Positions 8,053 through 17,360 are shown, counted from the first letter of the stretch. The stretch is 64,000 nucleotides of DNA from Vibrio cortegadensis (GCF_024347395.1 NZ_AP025472.1:2976001-3040000), one strand, 5' to 3'. Numbers and translations are program-made. The notes: generated from the letters alone by a model not told the origin.

Positions 8053-9276
8053 CTACTGAATGGCTCTATCTTTCGAAAGTGTCGGGAGTTTGAGTGAAAT
8101 GAGTGTCGTCACCAATAGAAAAGCAAACGAAACCCACAAACACGCTGCCAGCCCCGCCACTTGGAATACCCAACCCGACAGAATCGTACCAATCAAACGG
8201 CCCATCGCATTCGCCATGTAGTAAAAACCGACATCCATTGATACGCCATCACCCTTGGCATAACTCACAATAAGGTAAGAGTGTAATGATGAGTTGACCG
8301 CGAATACCGCACCGAAGATCATCAACCCCAATACAATCACTAATTGTGGCTGCCAACCGATTTGTACGGCATAAGCAATCAGCCCTGTAATGATGGCAAG
8401 TAACCCTGCCCATCGTAGAGCCGCATGACCATCTGGCACTCGTCCTTGCGCTTTCCCTGTGATCTTAGGGGCAAAGCCTTGAACCACACCATACGCAATA
8501 ACCCATGTCGCGAGAAAACCACCGACCCACAAGTGATCCCAACCAAACACGCTACCCAGGTAGACAGGCAGAGCAACGACAAACCATACGTCACGGGCAC
8601 CAAATAAGAACATTCGCGCGGCGGACAAAATATTGATCGGTTCAGACTTAGAGAAGATCTGAGTAAATTTAGGTTTATTTTTCGCTTTGCCCATATCGCT
8701 TTCTAACCACGATAAACTGCCAATCAGTACCACCGCGAGGACAGAAGCCATCAACAGAACCGAGGCTTGAAAGCCAATCATCGATAACAGCAACCCACCT
8801 AGGAAAAAACCCGCACCTTTAAGTGCATTCTTAGACCCCGTGAGAATCGCAATCCATTTATACAACGCACCTTGTTGGTTATCTGGCACTAGTGTCTTGA
8901 TCGCGCTTTTTGCACTCATTTTATTTAAATCTTTGGCGATTCCTGATAATGCTTGAGCCGCCATCACCCATGGTATCGTCAACCACCCACTTGGCACCGC
9001 GAGCATGAGTAAGGCGATAATTTGCATTGCTAAACCGACATTCATGGTTCGATTTAGCCCTAATCGAGCACCCAACCAGCCACCAATGAGGTTCGTCACC
9101 ACTCCAAAGAATTCATAGAAAAGGAACAGAGACGCGATCGCTAACGTTCCGTAACCTAAATCATGGAAGTAGAGCACCACCAACATGCGAAGCGCACCAT
9201 CGGTTAATGTAAAATTCCAATAATTAAAAGTGACCAATATATATTGGCGAACGCTTTTGCTTAGGCTTGAAAACAT
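8053..9276 (-). CDS. arsJ: Organoarsenical efflux MFS transporter ArsJ
   Basis: A 407-residue major facilitator with about twelve membrane segments. ArsJ exports 1-arseno-3-phosphoglycerate, the unstable product made when a partner GAPDH uses arsenate in place of phosphate; it breaks down outside to arsenate, which completes detoxification. The N-terminus (YILVTFNYWNFTLTDGALRMLVVLYFHDLGY) and the conserved KDLNKMSAKSAIK block match ArsJ. Its membership in an operon with an arsenate-type GAPDH and an ArsR repressor supports the call. A 124-base gap with an 11-bp hairpin precedes it, while the genes upstream of it are more tightly spaced. Confidence 0.93.
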   Translation of the reverse strand: MFSSLSKSVRQYILVTFNYWNFTLTDGALRMLVVLYFHDLGYGTLAIASLFLFYEFFGVVTNLIGGWLGARLGLNRTMNVGLAMQIIALLMLAVPSGWLTIPWVMAAQALSGIAKDLNKMSAKSAIKTLVPDNQQGALYKWIAILTGSKNALKGAGFFLGGLLLSMIGFQASVLLMASVLAVVLIGSLSWLESDMGKAKNKPKFTQIFSKSEPINILSAARMFLFGARDVWFVVALPVYLGSVFGWDHLWVGGFLATWVIAYGVVQGFAPKITGKAQGRVPDGHAALRWAGLLAIITGLIAYAVQIGWQPQLVIVLGLMIFGAVFAVNSSLHSYLIVSYAKGDGVSMDVGFYYMANAMGRLIGTILSGWVFQVAGLAACLWVSFAFLLVTTLISLKLPTLSKDRAIQ

Positions 9277-9348
9277 AACGTCATACCTATCGAAGGAAAA
9301 TGATTCAGGTAGTTCATGGAGCTTTTATTCCCCGAGCTGTCGCTCATA

Positions 9349-9380
9349 GAGCTTTAGGGACATGGTGATCCTAAAGCTCT
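9349..9380. repeat. Intercistronic hairpin between the phosphatase gene and arsJ
   Basis: AGAGCTTTAGG and CCTAAAGCTCT form a perfect 11-bp stem around a 10-base loop in the 124-base gap. The T run lies only on the plus-strand side, so on the transcribed minus strand it is more likely an mRNA-processing or stability element than a terminator. Confidence 0.7.
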
Positions 9381-9400
9381 TTTCGCTAACGAATCAAAAA

Positions 9401-9904
9401 TTATTGAGCCGCGACACTGTTGATGTATTCAACTTGAACGGATTTGGTAAACGCTCCCGGACGAAGAGCTTGAACATCACGAATAATCTCTTCTAATGCC
9501 CAGTTTTTCTCTAATAGAAAGTGCGCTGCAAATAGCCCTGTACGACCTGACCCACCCATGCAGTGCATCGCCACCTTGCCGCCATCTTCCACAATACGAT
9601 GCAGTATTGGACTCACGGCTTGCCATTTTTTGGCAAAATCAGCCCCTGGCGCACAGTCATCTTCAATTTCAATCTGAAACCATCGCATGCCTAGAGCCTG
9701 GGTCTTCTCACCGAGTTCGCTCACGCCTTTACTTGCCAGTTCAGCATCATCAAGTGCTGTGACAATCGCTTCAACACCTTGAGCTTTAAGCTGGGCTAAA
9801 GAAGTATCGAGATCGACCCCTTTAGTACCTGGACACGGTGTGAGCACTAAGGCTCCCGTCTCTACATCCAGTTGCCACGTTGGGTGAACAGTAGAATTTG
9901 TCAT
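9401..9904 (-). CDS. Cysteine-based (dual-specificity/CDKN3-like) phosphatase in the ars operon
   Basis: A 167-residue protein with the CX5R phosphatase loop HCMGGSGRTG (Cys115, Arg121) and a candidate general-acid region (EDDCAPGADF). It belongs to the cyclin-dependent-kinase-inhibitor-3-like family that recurs in ArsJ operons. Its role is not known. Because arsenate mimics phosphate it might act on an arsenylated or phosphorylated intermediate, or be a diverged arsenate reductase; this is inference. It starts at ATG 9904, 12 bases after the GAPDH stop, so it is co-translated with GAPDH. Confidence 0.85.
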   Translation of the reverse strand: MTNSTVHPTWQLDVETGALVLTPCPGTKGVDLDTSLAQLKAQGVEAIVTALDDAELASKGVSELGEKTQALGMRWFQIEIEDDCAPGADFAKKWQAVSPILHRIVEDGGKVAMHCMGGSGRTGLFAAHFLLEKNWALEEIIRDVQALRPGAFTKSVQVEYINSVAAQ

Positions 9905-9916
9905 GATGTTTGCTCC

Positions 9917-10918
9917 TTATGCCAAACCAACAGTACGAACTAATTCAGCAGTACGAGTCGCGTACCCCATTTCGTTATCGTACCAAGCATAAATTTTCAC
10001 CATACGCTTACCGACCAACATCGTTGAAAGCGCATCCACAATCGTTGAACGTTGATCCCCTTTGTAATCAATAGAGACCAATGGACGCTCTTCAAAGCCA
10101 AGAATGCCGCTTAATTCATTCTCTGACGCCTCTTTCAGTAACGCATTCACCTCTTCAGCGGTTGTATCGCGCTGAACATCAAAAATAATATCTGTCAGTG
10201 ACGCATTCGCTAAAGGTACACGTACCGCATGACCGTTGATCTTATCTTTTAGCTCAGGGAATATTTCAACAATTGCAGTAGCACTCCCTGTGGTGGTTGG
10301 GATCAAACTCATACCACATGCACGAGCACGGCGTAGGTCTTTATGAGGTGCATCCAAAATGGTTTGAGTATTGGTCAAATCATGAATCGTCGTGAACGCG
10401 GCTTGCTCAATGCCTAACTTTTCATGAATCACTTTAACGATAGGAGCCAAGCAATTCGTCGTACAAGATGCCGCTGTTACAATCTTATGTACTGCAGGGT
10501 CAAAAATATGGTCATTCACACCGACAACGATATTGGCAATACCGTCCTCTTTTACCGGAGCAGAAACCACAACGCGCTTCACTCCTTGCTCAAGGTACTG
10601 GTTCAAATAAGCCGTTTTGCGATGTACGCCTGTCGCTTCAATCACAACATCACAGCCAGACCAATCAACGGCATTAATCTCTTTCTCTTGCGAAGTCGCA
10701 ACCTTATGGCCATTAATAACAATATCTGAATCTTTAGCCGTTACAGCATGGTGCCAACGGCCTTGAATAGAATCGAATTCCAACAAATGCGCTAAAGTCG
10801 CGGTATCTCCAGCCACATCATTTATTTGCACAAACTCCACTTCTGGCCAATCAAATGACGCTCTTAAAGCCAAGCGACCAATTCGTCCAAATCCATTGAT
10901 ACCAATCTTAATCGTCAT
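9917..10918 (-). CDS. ArsJ-associated glyceraldehyde-3-phosphate dehydrogenase
   Basis: A 333-residue GAPDH with the NAD-binding motif INGFGRIGR at residues 7-15 and catalytic Cys152 in SCTTNCLAPI. In ars operons this paralogue is thought to oxidise glyceraldehyde-3-phosphate with arsenate, giving 1-arseno-3-phosphoglycerate for ArsJ to export. It lies second in the operon, 36 bases after arsR. The housekeeping glycolytic gapA is expected elsewhere, so this copy's arsenate role rests on its neighbours arsR and arsJ. Confidence 0.93.
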   Translation of the reverse strand: MTIKIGINGFGRIGRLALRASFDWPEVEFVQINDVAGDTATLAHLLEFDSIQGRWHHAVTAKDSDIVINGHKVATSQEKEINAVDWSGCDVVIEATGVHRKTAYLNQYLEQGVKRVVVSAPVKEDGIANIVVGVNDHIFDPAVHKIVTAASCTTNCLAPIVKVIHEKLGIEQAAFTTIHDLTNTQTILDAPHKDLRRARACGMSLIPTTTGSATAIVEIFPELKDKINGHAVRVPLANASLTDIIFDVQRDTTAEEVNALLKEASENELSGILGFEERPLVSIDYKGDQRSTIVDALSTMLVGKRMVKIYAWYDNEMGYATRTAELVRTVGLA

Positions 10919-10954
10919 ACTCTTTCTCTCTCAATCTTTACTCAATTCAATCCA

Positions 10955-11290
10955 TTAAACACAAGGTCGATCGCTCATCGATTTCAATCGTTCACTATCG
11001 GTTAAATACTGTTGCTGCAAGCAATTTGACTCCTTCAAGCTGGTGATCACTTTCCTCATCCAACCAGGAAGATCGCTTGAGACTTGGTAATACACCCACT
11101 GCCCTTTTCGCTCATCCACCAGCACGCCGGATTGACGTAACTGTGCTAAATGACGCGATACTTTCGGCTGGCTTTCACCTAAAGCTTGCGTTAATTCACA
11201 CACACACAAACTGCCTTCACGAGCAATAATTAGCAGGCAGCGCATGCGAGTTTCATCCGCAAGCATTTTAAAAAATTGATGAGGTAACAT
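10955..11290 (-). CDS. arsR: ArsR-family arsenic-responsive repressor
   Basis: A 111-residue winged-helix repressor. SLCVCELTQAL carries Cys29 and Cys31, the CxC arsenite site of classical ArsR; SQPKVSRHLAQLRQSGV is the recognition helix and RKGQWVYYQV the wing. As(III) binding releases it from DNA. It is the first gene of the operon arsR-gapdh-phosphatase-arsJ, so the promoter and operator just upstream are presumably self-regulated. The start is ATG 11290; the ribosome-binding site is weak. The C-terminal tail ends in an extra cysteine (RPCV), a possible third ligand. Confidence 0.93.
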   Translation of the reverse strand: MLPHQFFKMLADETRMRCLLIIAREGSLCVCELTQALGESQPKVSRHLAQLRQSGVLVDERKGQWVYYQVSSDLPGWMRKVITSLKESNCLQQQYLTDSERLKSMSDRPCV

Positions 11291-11303
11291 ACTTAAATCT
11301 CAC

Positions 11304-11349
11304 ATATACGCATATCCATATATAATAGATAAAAAAAAGCACCCGTCAA
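11304..11349 (-). promoter_or_regulatory. ars operon promoter and putative ArsR operator
   Basis: On the minus strand TTGACG (11344-11349), a 16-base spacer and TATTAT (11322-11327) form a good sigma-70 promoter. It is followed by a 20-base imperfect palindrome (11304-11323, 8 of 10 pairs, AT-rich arms) that overlaps the -10 element. This is the expected position for an ArsR operator. ArsR binding itself is inferred. Confidence 0.7.
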
Positions 11350-11410
11350 TGCGAGTGCGTTCTTGTCATCAAAAATTCATATCCAAAAATGATAAGGTGG
11401 CGTCGAGCAA

Positions 11411-12637
11411 TTAAGAAAGACTGACCATGTCTTGGCTCCATTTCTGTGCCGCCACTAATTCATAGCGCACATCATCCATATTTAAGCCTAATATTTTACA
11501 GTGCTCCTCCATGCCACTCCAATCAGCATGTTCATAACACTCTTCCAATGCTAGTAAGCTTCCGTAGGGCCCTTCTCGTCTGAGTAGTGCGACCTTGATA
11601 ACATGGCTTAACGGAAGTTGTTCAACCAAACTGTCTAAGGAGAGATCAAGCAGAGCATCAAGCATTGAAAACAGTCCAATCATAAAGGCTTGTTCTTGAT
11701 GATCTTGAAAAGGGCGATACCGAGACATCAATTGACAAAATTGAGCACGATGCAGTGACATATTGTATAGCTCTTTCGGCTTCTTATCAGAAACATAAGA
11801 CGCAACAGCCAAAGAGACAAAAATCTTAAGCTTATCTTGCCCTAAATAGACTAAAGCTTGGCGAAAAGAGGAGATAGTGACTTCAAGGCGCGGTGACATC
11901 GTATTAACAAAGCGCAATAATTTATATGACAACGCCACATCTTTAGCGACAATATTTTCCACCTGTTTAAAGTCAACTCCGGGCTTACAAACTTCTTGAA
12001 ATAGCTCCATTGCAATCGCTTGTTCTGGCCCGACATATTGCGTTTTCATCACTTCAGGTTTGCTAAAAAAGTAACCTTGGAAAAACTTAAAACCTGAGTT
12101 TTTTGCTTTTTCAAATTCAGCTTCCGTTTCGACTCTTTCAGCGAGAAACTGACACTTAGTCCTTTTTAACTGCTGTTCACGCACAATTTGGCAAGCATTG
12201 TCTAAGCCTAACGCCATAATATCGAGTTTAATAATATGGGCGTACTGTAGAAAACGTTCCCATTCAGGAAGAAAGGTAAAATCATCAAGAGCCAGAATAT
12301 AACCACGGCGATAAAGTTCACGTATCGCCTCAAGCAATTCATCCGTCGGTTCGCACGTCTCTAGAATTTCTACCACAATACTTTCTTTAGGCAGAGTCAG
12401 AGGCAAGCCACGCAATAAGCTAGCTTGAGGGAAATTAATAAAACAACGCGAACTTTGAATCGTCGGATTAACGCCTATCGATAAGAAATTTTCGACAATC
12501 AGCCGATAAGTGGCCCGGTTTGAATCAATATGGGCTGGGTAAGCATTATTTTCACCGTCACGAAATAACAGCTCATACCCGATAGTATTCTGTTTTCGGT
12601 TAAAAATAGGCTGTCTTGCCACATAGGTGTTATTCAT
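11411..12637 (-). CDS. EAL-HDOD protein (YuxH/CdgJ type)
   Basis: A 408-residue two-domain protein: an N-terminal EAL-like domain and a C-terminal HDOD domain. EAL residues visible include YELLFRD near 20-26, INF, VEILE, ALDDF, KLD, AERVE and FFQGYFF. The metal-site pattern is mostly kept, but this subfamily is divergent and several members are not active phosphodiesterases. V. cholerae CdgJ has the same architecture and affects motility and biofilm; orthology is not tested. The frame could begin at TTG 12649, but ATG 12637 (MNNTYVARQPIF) matches the domain start. Confidence 0.85.
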   Translation of the reverse strand: MNNTYVARQPIFNRKQNTIGYELLFRDGENNAYPAHIDSNRATYRLIVENFLSIGVNPTIQSSRCFINFPQASLLRGLPLTLPKESIVVEILETCEPTDELLEAIRELYRRGYILALDDFTFLPEWERFLQYAHIIKLDIMALGLDNACQIVREQQLKRTKCQFLAERVETEAEFEKAKNSGFKFFQGYFFSKPEVMKTQYVGPEQAIAMELFQEVCKPGVDFKQVENIVAKDVALSYKLLRFVNTMSPRLEVTISSFRQALVYLGQDKLKIFVSLAVASYVSDKKPKELYNMSLHRAQFCQLMSRYRPFQDHQEQAFMIGLFSMLDALLDLSLDSLVEQLPLSHVIKVALLRREGPYGSLLALEECYEHADWSGMEEHCKILGLNMDDVRYELVAAQKWSQDMVSLS

Positions 12638-12675
12638 CGATCCACTCAATATAACTATTTGATTATTTTGATCTG

Positions 12676-13293
12676 CTACGCTTTAGCTGCCGCTAATAAT
12701 GCACCACAACCGATAAACATTGAACCAAAGACTTTATTTATTTTACCCATCACGGCATCTGAGCGAATAAATCGTCCCATTTGTGACGCTAATGATGTGT
12801 AACCTAACATAACAACCGCATCAATAAATACCGTAGTGGCACCCAGAATTAAAAGCTGAGTAAGTTGGTCTTTCGCTGGGTCTAAAAATTGAGGGAAAAG
12901 CGCGACGAGGAAGACTATCGACTTAGGATTGGTTAAATTGATCAGTATCGCTTTACGCATTAATGTCATGCTTGAGAGACCATCATCACCCATTCTCGCA
13001 ACCATGCTCGAACGATCTCGCCACTTTTGGATACCCAACCACACCAAGTAAACCACACCAACCCATTTAATGATTGAAAATGCCAATGCCGATTGCGCGA
13101 CTAATGCACCGATGCCAGCTCCAACTAAAATGATATGGAAAATCATGCCTAACTGTAACCCAACGATGGCCGCGAGTGACTTTCGAGTGCCGTAGCTTAA
13201 GCCATTACTGATCGAATTTACGGTTCCAGAGCCCGGCGCTAAACTAAAAATAATAGCGGTAGCAACATATGCCAACCAAACATGAGTATCCAT
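12676..13293 (-). CDS. rhtB: RhtB/LysE-family efflux protein
   Basis: A 205-residue exporter with about six membrane segments. It has the family motif PGSGTVNSISNGLSYG near residues 20-35 (usually PGPN/PGPG) and INLTNPKSIVFL near 118. The divergent pairing with pldB followed by yigL matches E. coli rhtB-pldB-yigL, so it is most likely the homoserine/homoserine-lactone exporter RhtB. Substrate is by homology only. It begins at ATG 13293; pldB starts 76 bases away on the other strand. Confidence 0.85.
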   Translation of the reverse strand: MDTHVWLAYVATAIIFSLAPGSGTVNSISNGLSYGTRKSLAAIVGLQLGMIFHIILVGAGIGALVAQSALAFSIIKWVGVVYLVWLGIQKWRDRSSMVARMGDDGLSSMTLMRKAILINLTNPKSIVFLVALFPQFLDPAKDQLTQLLILGATTVFIDAVVMLGYTSLASQMGRFIRSDAVMGKINKVFGSMFIGCGALLAAAKA

Positions 13294-13369
13294 TGCATTT
13301 CCTCTCTACTGCTTTAATCTAGCGAATATTAATCGCCACTCAAGATCAATCCATACAATAGGTAGTTTT

Positions 13370-14383
13370 ATGGTCAATTCGAGCTCTGTGAATTCTCGTT
13401 ATACCCAAGAGAGCAATTTTGAGCAAGCAATCAATCATCAGATTGCAGAACTGTGGCAGCAGCGTAATGATGGCTATATCAAAAGTAGCGACAAAAAATC
13501 ACTCTACTGGTGCTCTCTTACCTCAGCGTCGCATACTAAAGCCATTGTGGTAGTCAATGGGCGTATTGAGTCCGCTTGGAAATATCAAGAGCTGTTTTAT
13601 GACCTTTACCAACAGGGTTATGACATCTACTCTTTTGATCATCGAGGTCAAGGCTTATCCGATCGCCTGATTGACGATAAACAGATGGGATACGTAGATG
13701 AATTTGATGACTACCTAGTGGATCTCGTTGCTATGGTCGACCATTTTAAACTCGGCCACTATCAAAAGCGTTATCTACTAGCTCACTCTATGGGTGGTGC
13801 CATTGCGACCCGTTACTTAGAGACAACACCACAGCATAGCTTTGATGCGATCGCGTTAAGTGCCCCAATGTACGGCATTAACGTTGCTTGGTACTTACGC
13901 CCAATTGCGATGGGATTAAGCCAACTGCTTACCGAAGTTCATGCAACCCCAAATTACGCTCCCGGCCATAAAGCCTATTATGCCAAGCCTTTTAAAGATA
14001 GCTTGCTTACCCAAAGTGCCATTCGCTACCACTGGTTCCGAGACCTTTATGAGAAAAAGCCTGAGTTAAAACTTGGAGGCCCAAGTACTCGTTGGGTTTG
14101 GCAAGGCTTGATGGCGGCAAAACAGTGCATTCAGCAAACCCGACAAATACATATTCCTCTGCTTCTATTGCAGGCAGGTAATGATCAGATCGTCAGTAAC
14201 ACCGCTCAAGAGACCTTCTTTACTAAACTCAATAAAACGAATCATTGCAGCCAAATGATCCGTGTTACGGGCTCTAAACATGAGCTACTGTTCGAACAAG
14301 ATCGGTATCGTAATCAAACATTAGATGCGCTGTTTAATTTTTTAAAAACAATTAATGACGAAATAAGGAAATCAACCACCTGA
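13370..14383 (+). CDS. pldB: Lysophospholipase L2 PldB (alpha/beta hydrolase)
   Basis: PldB hydrolyses the acyl chain of lysophospholipids at the inner membrane. The 337 residues show the alpha/beta-hydrolase fold: HRGQGLSDR near residue 88, the nucleophile elbow AHSMGGA (Ser near 146), the acid in LLQAGNDQIVS and the His in GSKHELLFE. Flanking rhtB and yigL give the same order as in E. coli. It is separated from yigL by about 125 bases without a clear terminator, so the two may be co-transcribed. Confidence 0.93.
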   Translation: MVNSSSVNSRYTQESNFEQAINHQIAELWQQRNDGYIKSSDKKSLYWCSLTSASHTKAIVVVNGRIESAWKYQELFYDLYQQGYDIYSFDHRGQGLSDRLIDDKQMGYVDEFDDYLVDLVAMVDHFKLGHYQKRYLLAHSMGGAIATRYLETTPQHSFDAIALSAPMYGINVAWYLRPIAMGLSQLLTEVHATPNYAPGHKAYYAKPFKDSLLTQSAIRYHWFRDLYEKKPELKLGGPSTRWVWQGLMAAKQCIQQTRQIHIPLLLLQAGNDQIVSNTAQETFFTKLNKTNHCSQMIRVTGSKHELLFEQDRYRNQTLDALFNFLKTINDEIRKSTT

Positions 14384-14507
14384 CTTTTACCCTCTTTTTC
14401 CTGTTTAATTTGGCGTAAAATCCTTAGCTTAACCGATGGCTTTCCACGCTTTAAATCGGGCTATATTTATTAACTACTGTCATCGATTGATGTTCAAAGA
14501 GGGTTGC

Positions 14508-15359
14508 ATGACCACTAGCGCACTAAGCAAAAACTGTATTGAAGATAATCACGCAATGATCAAACTTGTAGCGTCAGATTTAGACGGAACATTACTGGCA
14601 CCAAATCATCAGCTTAGTGACTTTACCAAGCAAACCTTGCGAGAGTTGCATCAAAAAGGGTTCACTTTTATTTTTGCGACTGGTCGCCATCATGTAGATG
14701 TAGCCGGTATTCGTGAGCAAACAGGGATCCCTGCTTACATGATTACCTCAAACGGCGCTCGTGTTCATGATAAAAATGACCAGTTAATGTACAGCCAGAA
14801 TGTACCCCAAGATCTAATCCAGCCCGTCGTCGATATCATGAAGCAAGATCCTAATTTGATGATACACATCTATCAGGATGACAACTGGTTACTCAACCAA
14901 GAAGATGAATACATGAAAAACTTTCATGAAGATTCACGCTTTACTTACACGCTATTCGATAAAGACAATGCACCGACCGATGGCATTGCCAAAGTTTTTC
15001 TTACCCATCCCGAAAAAGATCACGAATACTTAGTTAAGTTTGAAGAGGAGCTCAACGCCTCTTTTGGTGATAAATTGAATATCGCATTTTCAACGCCTTG
15101 GTGTTTAGAAGTGATGGCCGCTGAAGTGTCAAAAGGCGAAGCACTCAAAGTCGTGGCTGAATCACTTGGCAAGACGCTAGAGAACTGTATTGCTTTCGGA
15201 GATGGCATGAACGATGTTGAAATGCTCTCAATGGCAGGAAAAGGGTTAGTCATGGCCACTTCTCATGAAAAAGTAATGAAAGCACTACCGAATAATCAGG
15301 TCATTGGCAGCCATGCTGATGATGCCGTTGCGCATTACTTACGAGATAACCTTTTCTAA
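14508..15359 (+). CDS. yigL: Cof-type HAD phosphatase YigL
   Basis: A HAD-superfamily type IIB sugar-phosphate/pyridoxal-phosphate phosphatase. It has catalytic DLDGTLL (nucleophile Asp), a TGR motif II, a Lys in EVSKGEAL and the motif IV GDGMNDVEML. The frame opens at 14436, but I start at the ATG at 14508 because AGAGGG lies five bases ahead; the next ATG at 14556, directly before VASDLDGT, is also possible. E. coli YigL dephosphorylates pyridoxal phosphate and sugar phosphates. A terminator follows at 15389. Confidence 0.9.
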   Translation: MTTSALSKNCIEDNHAMIKLVASDLDGTLLAPNHQLSDFTKQTLRELHQKGFTFIFATGRHHVDVAGIREQTGIPAYMITSNGARVHDKNDQLMYSQNVPQDLIQPVVDIMKQDPNLMIHIYQDDNWLLNQEDEYMKNFHEDSRFTYTLFDKDNAPTDGIAKVFLTHPEKDHEYLVKFEEELNASFGDKLNIAFSTPWCLEVMAAEVSKGEALKVVAESLGKTLENCIAFGDGMNDVEMLSMAGKGLVMATSHEKVMKALPNNQVIGSHADDAVAHYLRDNLF

Positions 15360-15388
15360 ATACAAGCCATATCCAGGGTAACGAAATC

Positions 15389-15412
15389 AAAGGCAGCTTA
15401 GGTTGCCTTTTT
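15389..15412 (+). terminator. Terminator after yigL
   Basis: AAAGGCA and TGCCTTT pair over an 8-base loop and run into TTTTT, 30 bases past the yigL stop. Confidence 0.8.
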
Positions 15413-15546
15413 CATGCCTACATTTTTATCCTCACACCTGCTACCTCAATGTCTGGAAACGGTCAATTGAAGCCCTATCGCTCTATTTTAAACCACTGAT
15501 ATGCCATAATGATTGCAGACTTGTCTCCGCATAAGGAATGAATGGC

Positions 15547-16575
15547 ATGAAAACGCTTAAAATCTCAGGCTTGCTGCTTGTTTTACTCACTTTACAAGCT
15601 TGCTCTACTCCACAAGAATCAGAGCCTAGCCCAACGCCTATGCCAAAAGCGAGCTTAGATAGCCCATCATCCATTTCGCCTCCTACATTTATCATGCGAG
15701 GTGAAGTTGTTATTGGTCATGAAGCTCAAACCATCACACCTTGTGGCAGTAATAAACAATTCTGGCTCACATTACCTCAAACGTATGCTCAACAAGTGAT
15801 GAACTTAACTTCCCGCCCATATCAACCTTTATATGGGGAAGTTATCGGTCATTTAGAGCGTCCAACTCAAATGGGGTTTGATGCTGATTACACCGCTCGT
15901 TTTGTTGTCGACCATGTAAATTTCCTGACCGCAGAAAATCCGAACCGCTGTGACCAATCCTTACGTTCTACTCGCGCATTTGGTAACGAACCATTTTGGA
16001 CTCTCTCTTTTTCTAAAGGGCATATAAACTTTGAGCCGATGGGAGAAGAGACGAAAACCGTCGCGTTAGATAAAACCCTTATACAACAGGCAAGCCGAAA
16101 GTATTCTTTTAGTGGTGGGCAACTGAGCCTTAATAAAACCACCTGTAATGACACCATGAGTGATTCTATGTATGGATGGAAAGCAAAGCTGAATATTAAC
16201 AAGCAAGATTATACCGGGTGCGCGACACTTGCGAATCAAGATCCTACGTTAGCTTGGGTAGGCAATTATTTTGCAAGTCACACTCAATCCGTCAACTTCA
16301 GTATCAATTTAGAACTAAAGTCAGATCACACCGCAATCACCACCTATGATTATGCTAACGGTGACTCTCCTACGATTGAAACGGGGTTCTGGCAGCAACT
16401 CAATGCCAATCAAATTCAAGTGGTGATGACACGCCACCAACGGCAATACTTAGTGTCAGAACGCATCTTTACGGGTCATAATGGAAAAATAACGGCACAA
16501 AAAGAGAAAGTCGGTGACACTATCTACCCCATCGCGAATGGCGGATTGGTGTTATTTCAGGAACAAGGGAATTAA
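15547..16575 (+). CDS. COG3650-type outer-membrane/periplasmic lipoprotein
   Basis: A 342-residue predicted lipoprotein: a short signal peptide ends in the lipobox LQAC (Cys19 or so), followed by a Ser/Pro-rich linker. The middle carries the AFGNEPFW motif of COG3650 proteins, and the C-terminal half resembles a small beta-rich lipocalin-like domain. The function is unknown. The frame has ATG at 15538 and 15547; AAGGA lies directly against the first and nine bases before the second, so I choose 15547. A terminator separates it from yigL. Confidence 0.8.
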   Translation: MKTLKISGLLLVLLTLQACSTPQESEPSPTPMPKASLDSPSSISPPTFIMRGEVVIGHEAQTITPCGSNKQFWLTLPQTYAQQVMNLTSRPYQPLYGEVIGHLERPTQMGFDADYTARFVVDHVNFLTAENPNRCDQSLRSTRAFGNEPFWTLSFSKGHINFEPMGEETKTVALDKTLIQQASRKYSFSGGQLSLNKTTCNDTMSDSMYGWKAKLNINKQDYTGCATLANQDPTLAWVGNYFASHTQSVNFSINLELKSDHTAITTYDYANGDSPTIETGFWQQLNANQIQVVMTRHQRQYLVSERIFTGHNGKITAQKEKVGDTIYPIANGGLVLFQEQGN

Positions 16576-16625
16576 GACTTTCACTCGAATCATCATCGTT
16601 AAGCTTAGAATAAGACACAATCAGA

Positions 16626-17264
16626 ATGACCAAGACTACACCATGCCCTCATTGTGGGTTCCAACATCAATGCATCTGTAATGATATACCTAACATTCAC
16701 TCGTCATTACCGATTGCATTGCTGATGCATGAAAATGAGCTATCGCGAGATACCAATACTGGGCGTCTACTGCTACAAACGCTGCCCGAATGCAGCCAAC
16801 ATGTTTGGGTCAGAAAAGAGCAGCCTGAAGCGTTATTCAATCGAATAAAGATTCAAGGTCTTCAGCCCTACTTATTGTTCCCCAATGAACACAGCGTAGA
16901 TGTCACGACACTGCATGACACTACCGCTGCCCAAAATTCGGCAGAGTCAGATACGTCATCTCAACACCAAGCCATTAAGCCACTTTTTATTATCTTGGAC
17001 GGGACCTGGCAAGAAGCCAAGAAGATGCTTCGTCGTAGCCCATGGCTAAAAGCATTACCTCATGTGCATTTGTCATCGACCGCCTCTTCACGCTATCAGC
17101 TCCGACGTAATCAAGATGATGGTCATTTATGTACCTGTGAAGTCGCTATTGAGTTACTCAGTCAGCTAGGAGAGACATCTTCATCAATACAGCTCAGCCA
17201 GTATTTTGATCATTACATGGCCATGTTCAAAGCTGACAAATGCGGTCACCTTCTCAAAAAGTAA
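16626..17264 (+). CDS. DTW-domain tRNA-uridine aminocarboxypropyltransferase (TapT-like)
   Basis: A 212-residue DTW-domain protein. It carries the N-terminal Cys set (CPHC, CIC) that can bind zinc and the core motif LDGTWQEAKKMLRRSPWL near residues 124-141. TapT (E. coli YfiP) installs the acp3U modification at position 47 of tRNA; vibrios carry several DTW paralogues, so the exact tRNA site is inferred. It starts at ATG 16626 and a bidirectional terminator lies at 17289. Confidence 0.85.
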   Translation: MTKTTPCPHCGFQHQCICNDIPNIHSSLPIALLMHENELSRDTNTGRLLLQTLPECSQHVWVRKEQPEALFNRIKIQGLQPYLLFPNEHSVDVTTLHDTTAAQNSAESDTSSQHQAIKPLFIILDGTWQEAKKMLRRSPWLKALPHVHLSSTASSRYQLRRNQDDGHLCTCEVAIELLSQLGETSSSIQLSQYFDHYMAMFKADKCGHLLKK

Positions 17265-17288
17265 CCATGCATCGCATCGAAGAAAAAG

Positions 17289-17314
17289 CAAAGGCCCGAA
17301 AATTCGAGCCTTTG
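17289..17314. terminator. Bidirectional terminator between the DTW gene and the FIST gene
   Basis: CAAAGGC (17289-17295) pairs with GCCTTTG (17308-17314) across a 12-base loop; flanking A and T stretches serve both convergent genes. Confidence 0.7.
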
Positions 17315-17360
17315 TTTCATTTTTACCAACACTGCCACCAGCAATAGTTTCACCACCGAT

